Assembly: GCF_030272615.1 (NCBI RefSeq) | Contig: NC_081406.1 | Coordinates: forward strand, 173,484,861 to 173,548,860 | Length of the DNA stretch: 64,000 nt | Direction of reading: 5' to 3' | From: Cryptomeria japonica | Lineage: Eukaryota > Streptophyta > Pinopsida > Cupressales > Cupressaceae | In this document: piece by piece, positions 47,871 to 60,400 of the stretch | Layout: each line of letters begins with the position of its first letter | How positions within the stretch are numbered: the stretch's first letter is position 1 | Translations under genes and position numbers: made by a program | The notes under the pieces: generated by a model | Seen by the model: the letters and a program-made list of their open reading frames with translations, nothing else | Databases searched by the model: none | Told to the model about the DNA's origin: nothing

Positions 47871-48435
47871 TCAACAGATCACGCAAGAATTACGATATTC
47901 ATCTCTCACAATAGTGTATTCATATGGTCTGTAATTGTAGCTCATGGGCACATACACAACTTCAACTTTTGGAGGTTCTGTTTTGTTCTCCTTCTTTGCA
48001 TCGCCTTGAGGTTTCTTCTGCTCTTTCTTCTCACCCTCCTTCTTCTCCTCTTTCGCAGGTCCGACGCTCAGCAAATCAGTGAAACCAAATTTTCTGAGTT
48101 TAGAGGCCAAACAGACGGGATCTACATCCCCTATCACGGTGATCTTGTTTTCCTTCATGTCCACAGCCACAGAATCCACCCCTGCAATTCAAATATCCAT
48201 TCATCAGATTTTGTAGCAGAATAAAGTTTTTAATGCCAAGGTTTCAAAGCGAATAAGAAGGGTTACCATACCATGGACACCTGCAACCTGCTTGAGGGCC
48301 TTTTTCTTGCTGCTCTCGTCCTCAATGGCCAATTTGAGCACTATTTTCTGCATAACACAACCATTAGCTAGCTGATCACAACTTCTAATGAGAATGTAGA
48401 GTGAAAAGAAGGAAAATTATTACCTTCGCTGCCAT
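47871..48435 (-). CDS. HMA-domain isoprenylated plant protein (HIPP-like), copy E
   Basis: Exons 48,424-48,435, 48,272-48,347 and 47,871-48,181; 132 residues; GT...AG introns (AAG|GTAATA, CATG|GTATGG; acceptors ATGCAG and TTGCAG). Protein: MAAK start, HMA-like region ([28 protein letters not shown]) without Cxx[19 protein letters not shown], Lys/Glu linker with a Gln ([16 protein letters not shown]), [11 protein letters not shown], CaaX box CVIC. The last exon-2 codon is His where A-C have Gln. The frame is intact. Prenylation at the CVIC Cys would anchor it to membranes or direct it to the nucleus in the manner known for HIPPs; its metal binding is doubtful without CxxC. Confidence 0.82.
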
Positions 48436-48556
48436 GGAGCGATTGAGAATTACAGGAACTTTAAGGGATGGGAACCTCTAGCAGAATGTAAGGAATTTAA
48501 AGAGGAATGAGAAGCACACAAATGCGAATGCAGGGAATGGGAGGGGCATAAGGGGG

Positions 48557-48566
48557 CTTATAAAGA
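48557..48566 (-). promoter_or_regulatory. TATA box of HMA copy E
   Basis: The minus strand reads TCTTTATAAG, 122 bp upstream of the ATG, in the shared promoter context. Confidence 0.7.
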
Positions 48567-50664
48567 GGCGAAAGTGGAGTATCTGCGATAATGGAAGGGT
48601 CGTGGTAAGAGACTCAAACTACAACTTCCCTGTTTATCGGGGTCCACTGGTAGTTCAGTGGAAGACGCGGAATATTCAGAGTGGATAATTTTTCTGAGCT
48701 CTGGTTTGTCAATGTCTGATCCGTACAATGCAAGCAGCTTCCCCGATGGCGCTAAGATTGTCTTTTTGGTGTGGCATTCATGAGCCATTCTGCTCAACAA
48801 TGGGTGTGATGTCATTCTAATCATTGATTGTGACGCTTGTGGGTGTGAGGGTGAAAAATGAAGGAGTGAATACACTCTTCTTATTTGTGTTTATATTTAG
48901 TTCAGCGACTTCCTTTCTAGACATATGCGTTTAGACCTGTTTAAATATGTTTGGGACTCCATTTTAAAATGGAATTCATGTCACTTCTGCACTCTTATGT
49001 CTTAACAATGACTAATTATCCACCTTGGGTATTACCTAGTGTGTTCCTCAAACAAAATAAAAAAGACTTCTTTCAAATTTAAAATCTCATTTTCCTACTT
49101 AGATGTCTCTCTCTTTGAACACTCTTGACAATTTTATCGTTGCACTCACCATCCATCTCTCAAGCAAGCATTTAGAGTGCACACTCGAAATGTAGTCATA
49201 TTGAATTAAGTCAACAAGGGATTCAAGTCAGGTAATTTCTATGAAAAAACTTTATTTTCCTTTCAATAAAAGGTTACGATTTAACTTTAATAATTACAAA
49301 GGGTGCAATTGTGTTCAATTGGACAACACTATTAGACATTGAAGAACAACAACAAATTGCATAGGATATGACCACATCAAGATAGATATAATCATGGACA
49401 CTTCTATCATTATGCATTGTTGTTCTAGGAATGGATTTGATAGACCTTGATTTTGGTTGTCCAAATTTAATCTTAATCTTAGTTTGACCTCTGTGTCTAT
49501 TTCAACTTGCAAAACAAACATGCTTCTCTCCTTACTTTTCATTTCTATGTTAATTTAAACATGTGAAACCCTGACTCTTATTATTTTTTATTTTTTAAAA
49601 TCTAAAGTAGATTACATAAGAATTGATTAGAGTGAATGAATTAGATTATATATAACAAAATAAAATTATATGGAGGTAGACACATAGACAACTTAGTGCA
49701 AACTTTGTTTTTAATCTATATTTTGCCAAACCTGACATTGTAACACTCAAATATACACCTTCCTCATCTCAAAACAACTCAAAAATTCTACTTCCCTCTT
49801 CTTGGCCCTTGCATTTTCTAAAATTGGTCTTCCCTTATTTCCCATCTTCTCCTAGAACTCTTCCTAAGAATCTAAAGCTTAGAATTCCCTCTCCTTTCTC
49901 CATCATATTTTACAATCACATAGATGCTCTTACACATCTTACATGAAATAGATATGCTCCTTTATACACATTATAATATAAAGTTCAACTGGTATAGTGT
50001 ATCATCTAAGGAATCTTGAGATCCTTCCCAAGTGTGGCACCCCATTATATGAGGGGACAATAATTAAACATGTGTACAAAAAATATTACACACTTTTCAC
50101 ATTTAACAAACACACCAATTAAAGTAAGAAATCATGAAAATATGAATTAAATAAATGATAAATATCACTGGATGAATCTTGTTGCACCAAAAGATGATTA
50201 TGCTCAAAAGATTGATGTTGAAATGAAGAAAGTATGTAGTTATTCATAGTGGCAACATGATAGTACATTGAACATTAACCATAAGGTGTTCCTAAAATGA
50301 CTTATGGAATGATGAATTTATAGATTTTAAGCTGGAGGTATCAACAATTGGGATTGGGTAAGAGCTAAAAATTTGAGATTAAGTTGGTTAGGTAGTTGTG
50401 AGATGAAGGATGTGGATAAAACGATATTTTTATTATTGTTTTATATATTTTTTTAGAGATTAGATTTAAGAGAGAACAACGGTATTTAATAAATAAATTT
50501 TATTTAAATTATGTCAAAAGGGAATGTGAGGAATAATTAAATATGAATTTATTTATTCAAGAGTTAAAAATTAGGGAAAAGGGTAAATAATTATATAAAT
50601 TGTTATCATTTATTTAGCTAATAAAAAACGTGTGTGTGTTTGGTGATGTTAAGACATGGATGTT
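48567..50664. repeat. promoter flank and post-gene part of unit E
   Basis: The longest uninterrupted version of post-gene unit DNA in the window; used here as reference for detecting insertions in the other units. 49,900-50,420 aligns with 29,600-30,130. It ends at the gypsy LTR at 50,665. No gene. Confidence 0.6.
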
Positions 50665-52406
50665 TGTAGGTGTCTACATTTTTCTCCTACTTGAGATAAC
50701 ATTATGCAGCGTCATAAATTGTACACCCTTGCTAGGGTGGTACAATTCTACACTTAGTTTAGCACTTGCCTTAGTGTGTTTTCATCTCGCATTGTAATTT
50801 CTCTTTAAGCATTTAATTAATTAATTTAATTAAATCTAAAGTCATATTTCATCACTCCCCACATCATAAAATTGGGCCCTTTGCCCTAAGTGTGCCCCTT
50901 TTTATTTTATTCCTCCAATAAATCATTAAATCATAAACCCTAATTATGTCTTATCCCGACCTTTAAGGCCCGATTTCACATATCAAACATCTCAAAATCA
51001 GCTGTAACTTTGGGATTCGCTCTAATATCGTCATATCTAATGGCCCTAAAAATTTGGTGAAAATTTGGTCAGACCAGGTGCAAAGTGTACCTAGTCCCCG
51101 ACATTTTTCCCAAAATTTTGGGAGCATAATTCTATGATATTATAATGCTTAAGCCCAAGAAATTGGTGGGAAATTAAAATCCTAGGTCGGCCTAAAGATG
51201 GAATTAAGATCTAGGGTTTCATACATAAGATCTATCTTTCTTCATTTGAATGCATCTATCTAATCTAAGGAAGTTTTTAGCAAAGCGATTACAAGGAGCC
51301 TTCTATGCAGTGAAAGAGTAGATCTTTTAGAGTCTTCAAAAATATTAAACAACATTCATCAAGCATTCATCAAGCATTCATCAAGTATTCATCAAGCATT
51401 CATCAAGTATTCATCAAGTATTCATCATCAATTAGGAGCCTTGAAGACATTGAAGAATAATAGGAGATCATCGACAGACGATTGGATTGTATCCCTCCCT
51501 TGGGGTTGGGTATGATTTCATGTTGTTTTCATGTCTTTGTATGAGCTTCATTACATCAATTTGTAGATTTACATTTATTCTTTAGATCATTTAGCATCAT
51601 TGATTTGGAGCATTTACTTTGTCAATTACAAGCATTTAGGGTTTACTCTTCAAAGCATAGGGTTACTCTAGATTGTTTGCATTCACCATTTTAGGGTCTT
51701 GCACACACACAATATTCCTGCACACACTATTTTACTCTACAAATTGGCTATTTGTTGAGGTGTAAATCACCAAAATAGGGGTTTGACTAAGGTAAAACCC
51801 CATATAGCCACCCAAACCCTCTCTTTTCAGTTGCAGTTGCAGGTGCAGGTACTCAGGACACTTTCAGGATCAACAGAAGACACAAGGACAGTTGCAAGCC
51901 TCAAATCTACCCTAAAACCATCAGGGACAAGGGCCTGGCACCCTGGTCCCTCCACTTTCAGACGATTTTCAGCAGGGTGGTGTCTCAGGACCTTCAGTTT
52001 GCAGTCTCTTAGTTACAACCTCCTATCAAACAAAACAAGACCAGAGTGTGGCATCCCTGTCCAAGTCACTTTGGGGCTCATTTTTCAACACTAAGTACAC
52101 ATCCAAATTCCTCCCCCTTCCCTTCTTTCATTATCTCAATTTCAGTCTTGCAAGTTTTTGCAATTTCAATTCATATATGCTTCATTGTTCATCTCTTACT
52201 CTAGTTGATCAATCACACCCTATTCTTCACATCTTCCCTTCATATACAACAAGAGGAATAGAAACCATAAGAGATAATCTGTGGCTCTCTCTTTCTCACA
52301 AAAAGTAGCCAAAGTGAGCTATCTCCATAGGCTCTCTCGTATTCCCAATGTGTTGGCAAAAGTGGGATTAGGTCCTAGTCACCCAGTCTCGTTTTTCCCC
52401 TACACA
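50665..52406 (+). repeat. 5' LTR of the plus-strand gypsy element
   Basis: Starts TGTAGGTGTCTACATT and ends CCTACACA, about 1.74 kb; aligns in blocks with the minus-strand LTR at 10,479-12,143. Contains an 11-bp minisatellite (51,354-51,428) that the other LTR lacks. The 103-residue and 86-residue open frames inside it have no family similarity. Confidence 0.75.
51354..51428 (+). repeat. 11-bp minisatellite, seven units
   Basis: ATTCATCAAGC or ATTCATCAAGT repeated at 51,354, 51,365, 51,376, 51,387, 51,398, 51,409 and 51,420 (partial). The sister LTR has essentially a single unit (about 11,472-11,482). Confidence 0.95.
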
Positions 52407-52409
52407 TTT

Positions 52410-52425
52410 TGGTGAACCCAACGTG
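52410..52425 (+). other. primer-binding site of the plus-strand gypsy element
   Basis: TGGTGAACCCAACGTG three bases after the LTR end. The same start (TGGTGAACCC) follows the sister LTR at 10,474. Priming tRNA not identified. Confidence 0.7.
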
Positions 52426-52755
52426 AATCCAATCTTTTTTAATTCTTATTTATGTTCTCAGAGCTGAGTATTTTTTCTATTTCAAATTCAAATTTATATT
52501 TACAAGTTTCAATTCCTTGCAAATTTAAAAAATTTACAAGGTCAATTTTGTTAAAACCCTAATTTTTCAATTCAAAATTGAACTTGTGGATAGCTTAATT
52601 TGGATCATTAATTTTAGATCTGATTTGGGAACACATTTCACTTATAAATTTCATTTTCTAAATCAACATTTAGAGTGCTTTCATTGGTTAAAATTGAACA
52701 TTTCCTTCTATTTTTGCATACATATGTTATCATTTGAAAGAGGAAAATTATTGTC

Positions 52756-54500
52756 ATGATGCATTCATTTCATAATTGTGATAATGGGTTAGCTTCCCTT
52801 GCTTCAATTTTTCCATCTCTTAAAGACCCTCCTCCTATCTATAACAACATTTTAGTGCCTAAAAGAGTTGTTACCAACCCCTTCAAAACTCTCCCATGCT
52901 TAAAGGATGAAGATTTGAAGAGTGATCTTGACAATTCTCCTAAAATGTGCCCTTTCCAATATAGCTATCTTAGAGGAAGAGGATGATATCATAAACACCT
53001 TTCTTAGTGTTACTTTACCTTCTTTACATGATGCCTCTCTAAGTGGAAAGGCATTGATGGACATTGACTTATCTTCTCCTAAATTCGGTCTTACCAATGG
53101 GAGCATGTTAGTGCAACAAGAGGCTATGAGCACTTCTTTCAAAGATCTCCTTCCTAATTTTTTGAAGAAATATGTTCATCTCCCTCCTAAAGAATACTCC
53201 CCTCATGAGGATAATTTTGTGCAAGAAGATTTTATTATCCCTACCTTTCCTAGTGATGGCATTTCCTCTTTTGACTTCAACAAAATCCCCACTAGAGATG
53301 ATGCATTAATGAGAAATTATTCTCCTTGCCCCGAAGCTTGTCTTACCCATAAAGATGCCTTAGAAAAAGAAGATGAAATCATAATCAATTTCCTTAATTC
53401 CCTCCCCCCTAAACATCGTATTGAACACATTTTGAGGCAAGAGGATGATTTAAACACATGTAGTGGTGCTCTCCCTCCTAAGGATGAAGAAATAATGAAC
53501 AATGTTATCCTTCTCCCAGAATTGGTAATAACAATAAGGACATCTTTGTGCAAGATATTTCTAATACTTTTTTCAATGACCCCACTATTTGGGACGAACA
53601 ATTAGAAGAAGGTGTTGATTATTCTCTACCCCATGAGAGAACCCCAGCCAAAGAACATGAAATCTTGATTAATAACCCTCTTTATAGCATCTCACCTTCC
53701 ATGAATCTCAATAATTTTTCCTCTAAAGGTAAGGCATCTCCTTCTCCTCAACTAGGTTCTACTCATAAGGATACCTTAGTTCAAGAAGAGATTGTTAACA
53801 TCTCTTTCAAAGGTCTCCCTCTCAAAGGTGAAACTTTAGAGAGTAATGTTTATCCATCTGCTAGAGAGTCTATTCCCCATGTAGATCTTTTAATGATAAA
53901 TGATGATATGACCTTTCCTACCAATACTTTTCCTTCTAAAACATCAATGCCTACTCCTAGTCTACCTCCTATAATTGATCTTATTCATGATAACATTTTA
54001 GTGCAAGAAGAGACTATCAACAATTCTTCCAACAATCTTGTCCATTCTTCTTCTAAAATTCATAAGGACACATTTAATATTCCTAAACCATCTTCAATCA
54101 ATTTGATACATGTGAATGAAATACCTAATAAACCCATCTTCACAGTTCAAGGTGCTTGTCCTTCTCAAAGTTCTCAATGTGAGCCTATCTTAGTGGTTCA
54201 AGGTGGTTATGCTAATGATTCTTTTTGCACTCCTAAGAAACCTGGTATTACTATGCAAGGAGGTTATCCTACTAAGAGCCCTTATGAGTATGCTAAGAAA
54301 ATCACTGAAGAGAGTTAGCATACAATTGCTCATACCTACAACACAAGAAACAATAGGCAACCTAATCCTCTTCTAGTTACCCCAACTTCACTACCTCCCT
54401 CTGAACCTACTCTTTCACAAGTACCTTGTATATTACAGACTCTTAGTAAGGAGTATGATCTCATTGAACAACTTAAAGCTACTCCTGCCAAGATTTCTAT
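52756..54500 (+). pseudogene. gypsy gag-like / pre-protease region, frameshifted
   Basis: Three overlapping frames (52,756-52,986, 52,922-53,605 and 53,548-54,318) then a TAG at 54,316 where the sister copy has Tyr (EES-stop-HTIAHTYN versus KESYNAVAHTYN). The protein is acidic and full of Leu-Pro-Pro-Lys-(D/E) units (LPPKDEE, SLPPKHR, LPSLHD), which looks like an internally repeated low-complexity sequence. No CCHC knuckle. The end (FTVQGACPS, VVQGGYANDSF, ITMQGGYPTKSPYEYAKK) matches the minus-strand copy. Confidence 0.7.
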
Positions 54501-54507
54501 TTGGGAT

Positions 54508-55523
54508 TTGGTTCAAACTTCACCTGCTTATAATGGGATGTTACAAGATGCTTTGAAAAACTTAGATGTCCCACCTGCAATGACACCTAATAATATGGCT
54601 TCTTTGATTGATCCTACAAACAAACCCAAAGCTCAAATTGTATTCATGAAAGATGAGTTGCCTTCTCATGAAATCCAACATCAATATGATCCTCCTATGA
54701 TTATGATTATTATCAACAATAGTTCTATAAGACTAAGCCTTGTGGACAATGGATCTGGCCTTAATGTTTGCAATGTGGAATTATTGGATAAGATTAATGT
54801 GGATCATTCTCTCATCGAGCCTTCTCCAATTTCTATTCGAGCTTTGATAATGTTGATAAACAAATTTCAGGTGTCATAACCTTGCCTGTTAAGGTAGGTC
54901 TTGTTACTTTATCTACACCTATTCATGTCATGCTTAGTAATTTGACATATAACCTTCTATTAGGGAGATCGTGGATTCATAGCATGCAAGTTGTCCCCTC
55001 AACTTTTCAGAGGCAAGTCAAGTTTATTTATGACAATAAGACATACACCTTGTTAGTGGATACCAATCTTCAAGCTCCATTAAAAGCTAGATCTTCTTGT
55101 TCAATTACTTCCCATTCTTCTCCCAATCCTCCTACTTCTTCAAATACAACTATTTCCTGTAATGATCTTGTTCCTTCTAGTACTCCTGATTCTTCTACTC
55201 AATCGGAATCTCCTCCCAAAGATATCTTTTCTCCCGAAGGAGTGATCTCAAATGATGATTGGGGATCTCTAGACTTTAACCCTACTTTTATAGGAGACTA
55301 TAGAGTATCTTGGAAAGGATCTAAGAGTGAGAAGGAGAAATATAAGGAGGAACCTAAAGAGCAACCCACTTTGTCTGAACAACTAACTAACCATTTTGTG
55401 GTTGCTTCTAATTCAAATAATTCTTCAAATCCTTCCTCTAATTCATATAGCACTGAGACCTATGAGGCGCAACCATCTCTTTCTGATTGGCATCCCTTTA
55501 TGGTCATGGTTTTCACATTTTAG
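54508..55523 (+). pseudogene. gypsy aspartic protease and Ser/Pro-rich linker
   Basis: Frame 54,508-54,879 has SLVDNGSGLNVCNVELLDKI at the active site (DNGS, as in the minus-strand copy). A stop/frame break at 54,880 separates it from 54,882-55,523, which starts MPVKVGLVTLSTPIHVMLSN, then LTYNLLLGRSWIHSM (the second retropepsin motif, hydrophobic-LLGRxW) and VVPSTFQRQVKFIYDNKTYT, then a Ser/Thr/Pro-rich linker with DDWGSLDFNPTFIGDYR. Confidence 0.8.
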
Positions 55524-55903
55524 CTAAGAGTGGCTATAATGGCAATGGTTGTGGCGCAAATGAACAAGGAATTAAAGTTCCTTTAGAACATAACACACAT
55601 GAAACTTTATTTTCACTTGGATATAATCCTTCTAAGCCCACCAAAGCATCTAAAAGACCATCTCTCAATGTGAATGCTATATTTATTAGTGATGATGACC
55701 TTACTTCAATTAAATCATCTTCTACTTCTTTCAAAACTCATCCCCCTCATAAGGAAATCTTGGTGATGAACAAATCTCTTTTTGAATCTCCTCAAGAGAT
55801 TTCTATTCCCACTTATGGGTATGTGCAAGTTCATGAGGGGCCAAGAAGTGGCAATGGAAAAAAAAGTTTTAAACCTTTCCAAACACGCCAAAATCCGCTT
55901 TGA
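55487..55903 (+). pseudogene. gypsy G-patch-like region, truncated
   Basis: LYGHGFHILAKSGYNGNGCG then ANEQGIKVPLE: a Gly-rich motif resembling a retroelement G-patch, same as in the minus-strand copy. After NVNAIF the two copies diverge, and the frame ends at 55,903 as GGATAT-rich DNA approaches. RT is not present downstream in the window. Confidence 0.6.
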
Positions 55904-56290
55904 CTTTTTGTTTGGGTCGGCCAAAATTTTAATTTCGTTTGGTAATACCAAACCAAATTGGATATCCATTAATATCTGATATTATCAGATATCCATTATT
56001 ATTGGATATCTAATATTATCGAATATCCGATTTGTGATGTCACTATTGTGATGTGTCATACTTTTTTCAAATCGGATATTTGTTTTTCTCAACATAAAAA
56101 ACATAGTTTAGTAAAATGGGCATAACGTTTGCGTTTCTTATCGAATTTTTGATTTTTTATAGGCATTGGAAAGGTAATTCAGAGACCTATCAAATGGATG
56201 AGGTATTTTGATGATATTATAGAAAAAAAATTATTTATAATCATTTAAAGTTAGTCCTTCAATTTTAAAACTTTAAATACTCACAAATTT
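55904..56290 (+). repeat. GGATAT-rich segment, counterpart of 5,030-5,300
   Basis: Repeated GGATATCC/GATAT words (55,960-56,080), then TTTAGTAAAATGGGCATAAC, TTTGCGTTTC, TTTTTGATTTTTTA and GGCATTGGAAAGGTAATTC, matching the minus strand of 5,030-5,230. No gene. Confidence 0.65.
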
Positions 56291-57450
56291 TGCATACAAA
56301 GTCTCATTTTTTTCCTTTCACCTCCTTTATCTATCACTTGTCTATCTATACTTATATGGTATATTTTATCTATCTCTTTCTTCTCTACTTATGTCACTTA
56401 TTTTCTCATCCCATGTAGATAAATAAATTATGAAGTTACATGCATCTCTGCATATATCTCCATCTTTCTATTCCTATCTCTCCCTCTCCCACTCCATCAT
56501 TGTCACTCCTTATTTCTATATTTCTCTCTAATAATATCTCTTCTCTTTATTTATCTCCATCCTCTGCCTTATCCTACCCATACTTATATATTACTTATCT
56601 CTATCACCTTCTTTCTCTCCCTATATTGTCCCCTCTATCTCTATATCCCTATAGATCCGTCTTCATGTATATTTATATCTCATTATCTCTAAATCTCACT
56701 TATTCACTCCATCTCTCCCTCCATTTGTCTTACTCTCTCTATCACTTTCTATCCATGTCTATCTATATCTCCATCTCTTTCCCTATCAATCTCTCTTTTT
56801 ATATGTTCCTTTATCTTTATATATCTTCCTCTATACATGATTAATCTACTTCTCTATCTCTTCCTCTATCGCCCTCTTGAAGTATCTTTCCCTTTCTCTA
56901 CCTTTATCTCTTTATTTGCTCCATCTTTATATATCTCTGGCTCTCTCCCCACATCCTTCTCTATAGTGCCTTTATATATCTATATATCTTCCTCTTTCTC
57001 TCCCCCCTTCTCTATCTATCCCTATCTATAATCTCTATCTCTCTTTCTCACTCTCTTGCACTATCTATATCTCTCTATCTATCAATATTTCTCTTCCTTT
57101 ATATCTCTCTATCTCTTTCTTTTTTTTTATCTCTCTCTTTACCCCTCTCTATCCTTTTTTCTCCATCTCTTCATATATTTATCTTTGTCTTTACCTCTCT
57201 CTTTCTCTATATCTATTCATCTCGCTCTTCTTTTATTTTCATTTTTTATCTCTATCGTCCTCTCTCCTTTTTAATATCTAGATATGTCTATCTCTTTCTA
57301 TCCATCCTTGTCTTTTAGTTTTTCTCCCTCTCACTTCATACTCCTTAATATCTATATCTCTATTTATGTCCTTGTCTTTTAGTTATTTTCCCTCTCTTTA
57401 GTTCTTCATCTCTCTTCACCCTTATATCTCTCCTTATTTGAAACTTAGTA
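56291..57450 (+). repeat. pyrimidine-rich low-complexity tract
   Basis: CTATCTCTCTCCCTATCTC-type sequence with very few G residues. Leu/Ser/Tyr-rich open frames (56,440-57,274) are artefacts. Same kind of sequence as 33,255-34,310 and, on the minus strand, as the purine-rich part of 4,630-4,890. Confidence 0.9.
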
Positions 57451-60400
57451 TATATGGCCTCCTAATGGGTTATATCATGTCCTAAGGGGTCATAGAACAT
57501 CATATGACCCCTTAGGACACAATATGACCCCTAACGACACCATATGGTCTCCTAAGGGGTCATATGGTGTCCTAAGGGGTCATAAAACACCATATGACCC
57601 CTTAAGACACAATAAGACCCCTAATGACACCATATGGTATCCTAAGGGGTCCTAAGACACCACGTGACCCCTTAGGACACCATAAGACCCCTAATGACAA
57701 TGTGGCATCCTAAAGGGTCAAATGGTGTCCTAAGGGGTCATAGGACACCATATGACCCATAACACCATATAGTTTCCCAAGGGGTCATATGGTGTCCTAA
57801 GGGGTCATAGAATGCCATATGACACATTAGGACACAATACGACCCATGATGACACCTAAGGGGTCATATAGTGTCCTAAGGGGTTATAGGACACCATATG
57901 ACCCCTTAGAACACCATACGACACCATATGGTGTCCTAAGGGGCCATATAACACCATATGACCCCTTATAACACAAGAAGACCCATAACGACATGATATG
58001 TTGTCCTAAGTGGTCATATGGTGTCAGGGGACACCATATGACCCCTTAGGACACAATATGACCCCTAACGATACCTAAGGGGTAATATGGTGTCCTAAGG
58101 GGTTATATGATGTCCTAGAAACCTTTAGGACACAATATGACCCCTTTGCACACCATACAACCCCTAACGACATGATATGGTGTCCTAAGGGGTCGTAGGA
58201 CACCATATGACCCGTTAGGACACAATATGACCCCTAACAACACCTAAGGGGTCATATTATGTCCTAAGGGGTCATAGGACACCATATGACCCATAACGAC
58301 ACTATATGGTGTCTTAAGGGATCATATTGTGTCCTAAGGGGTCATAAGACATCATATGACCCCTAACTACACAAAATGACACCTAACAATACCTAAGAGG
58401 TCATATGGTGCTCTAAGGGTCCATAGGACACCATTTGACCCCTTAGAACACCATATGACCCCTAATGACACCATATGGTGTCCTAAGGGGTCATACAACA
58501 CCATATGACCCCTTAGGACACTATAGGATGCATAATGACACTATATGGCATCCTAAGGGGTCATAGGACACCATATGACCCCTTAGAGGACCATACAACC
58601 CATAACAACATAATATAGTGTCTTAGAGGGTCATAGAACACCATATGACCCCTTAGGACACCATACGACCCATAACGACACCATGTGGTGTCTTAAGGGG
58701 TCATAAAACACAATATTACCCCTTAGGACATAATATAACCCCTAACAACGTCATATAGTGTCCTAAGGGGTTATAGGACACCATATGACCCCTTCCAACA
58801 CCATACCACCCTTTACGACACCATATGGTTTCCTAAGGGGTCATGTGGTATCCTAAGGGGTCATATAACACCATATGACCCCTTAGAACACAAGAATACC
58901 CATAACGACACGATATGGTATCCTAAGGGGTCATATGGTGTCATGAGATACCATATGACTCCTTAGGACACAATATGACCCCTAACAATACGTAAGGGGT
59001 CATATGGTGTCCTAAGGGGTTATATGATGTCCTAGGAACCTTTAGAACATAATATGACCCCTTAGCACACCATACAACCCCTAACGACACCATATGGTGT
59101 TCTAAGGGGTTGTAGGACACCATATAGCCCGTTAGGACATAATATGACCCCTAACAACACCTAACAGGTCATCTAATGTCCTAAGGGGTCATAGGACATC
59201 ATATGACCCCTAAGGACACTGTATGGTATACTAAGGGTTCATATTGTGTCCTAAGGGGTCGTAGGACACCATATGACCCCTTAGCACACCATACGACACC
59301 ATATGGTGTCCTAAGGGATCATAAGGTGTCCTAGGGGGTCATATAACACCATATGACCCCTTAGGACACCATACAACACATAATGACACCATATGGTGTC
59401 ATGAGGGGTCATATGGTGTCCTAAGGGGTCATAGGACACCATATGACCCCTTAGGAGACCATACAACCCATAAAAACATAATATGGTGTCCTAGAGGGTC
59501 ATAGAACACCATATGACCCCTTAGAACACCATACGACCCATAACAACACCATGTGGTGTCCTAAGAGGTCATAAGACATAATATGACCCCTTAGGACATA
59601 ATATGATCTCTAACGACGTCATATAGTGCCCTAAGGGGTCATACAAAACCATATGACCCCATAGAACACCATATGACCCCTTAAAACACCATACGACTCT
59701 TTACGACACCATATGGTGTGCTAAGGGGTCATATGGTATCCTAAGGAGTCATATAAAACCATATGACCGCTTAGAACACCATACGACCCCTTAGAACACA
59801 AGAAGACCCACAATGACACGATATGGTGTCCTAAGGGGTCATATGGTGTCACGAGACACCATATGACCCCTTACGACACAATATGACCCCTAACTATATC
59901 TAAGGGGTCATATGGTGTCTTGAGAGGTTATATTATGTCCTAGGAATATTTAGGACACAATATGACCCCTTAGCACACCATACAATCCCAAACGACACCA
60001 TATGGTGTCCTAAGGGGTCATAGGACACTATATGACCCGTTAGGACACAATATGACCCCTAGCAACACCTAAGGGGTCATATTGTGTCCTAAGGGGTCAT
60101 AGGACATCATATGACCCCTAATGACACAAAATGACACCTAATGATACCTAAGGGGTCATATCATGTTCTAAAGGGTCATAGGACACCATATGACCCCTTC
60201 GCACACCATACGACCCTTAATGACACCATATGGTGTCCTAAGGGGTCATAGAACACCATATGACCCCTTAGGACACCATACAACACATAATGAGACCATA
60301 TGGTGTCCTAAGGGGTCATAGGACACCATATGACCCCTTAGGAGACCATACGACCCATAACAACATAAAAATGGTGTTCTAAGGGGTCATAGAACACCAT

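Larger units (their letters stand above)
50665..55903 (+). mobile_element. Ty3/gypsy LTR retrotransposon, plus strand, LTR to protease/G-patch region
   Basis: Same family as 6,076-12,143 by LTR, PBS and protein similarity. Order: LTR, PBS, leader, long gag-like/pre-protease region, protease, Ser/Pro linker, G-patch-like region. The RT and RNase H present in the minus-strand copy are absent; coding similarity ends at about 55,903 and GGATAT-rich DNA follows. Frame changes near 52,950, 53,580, 54,880 and 55,500 and a stop at 54,316-54,318. Confidence 0.85.

Noticed and set aside
51783-52308. Open frames of 103 and 86 residues before the gypsy PBS
   Set aside because: Located within the LTR; not conserved in the sister LTR.
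56440-57274. Open frames of 134, 64 and 72 residues
   Set aside because: Same composition artefact in the second pyrimidine tract.
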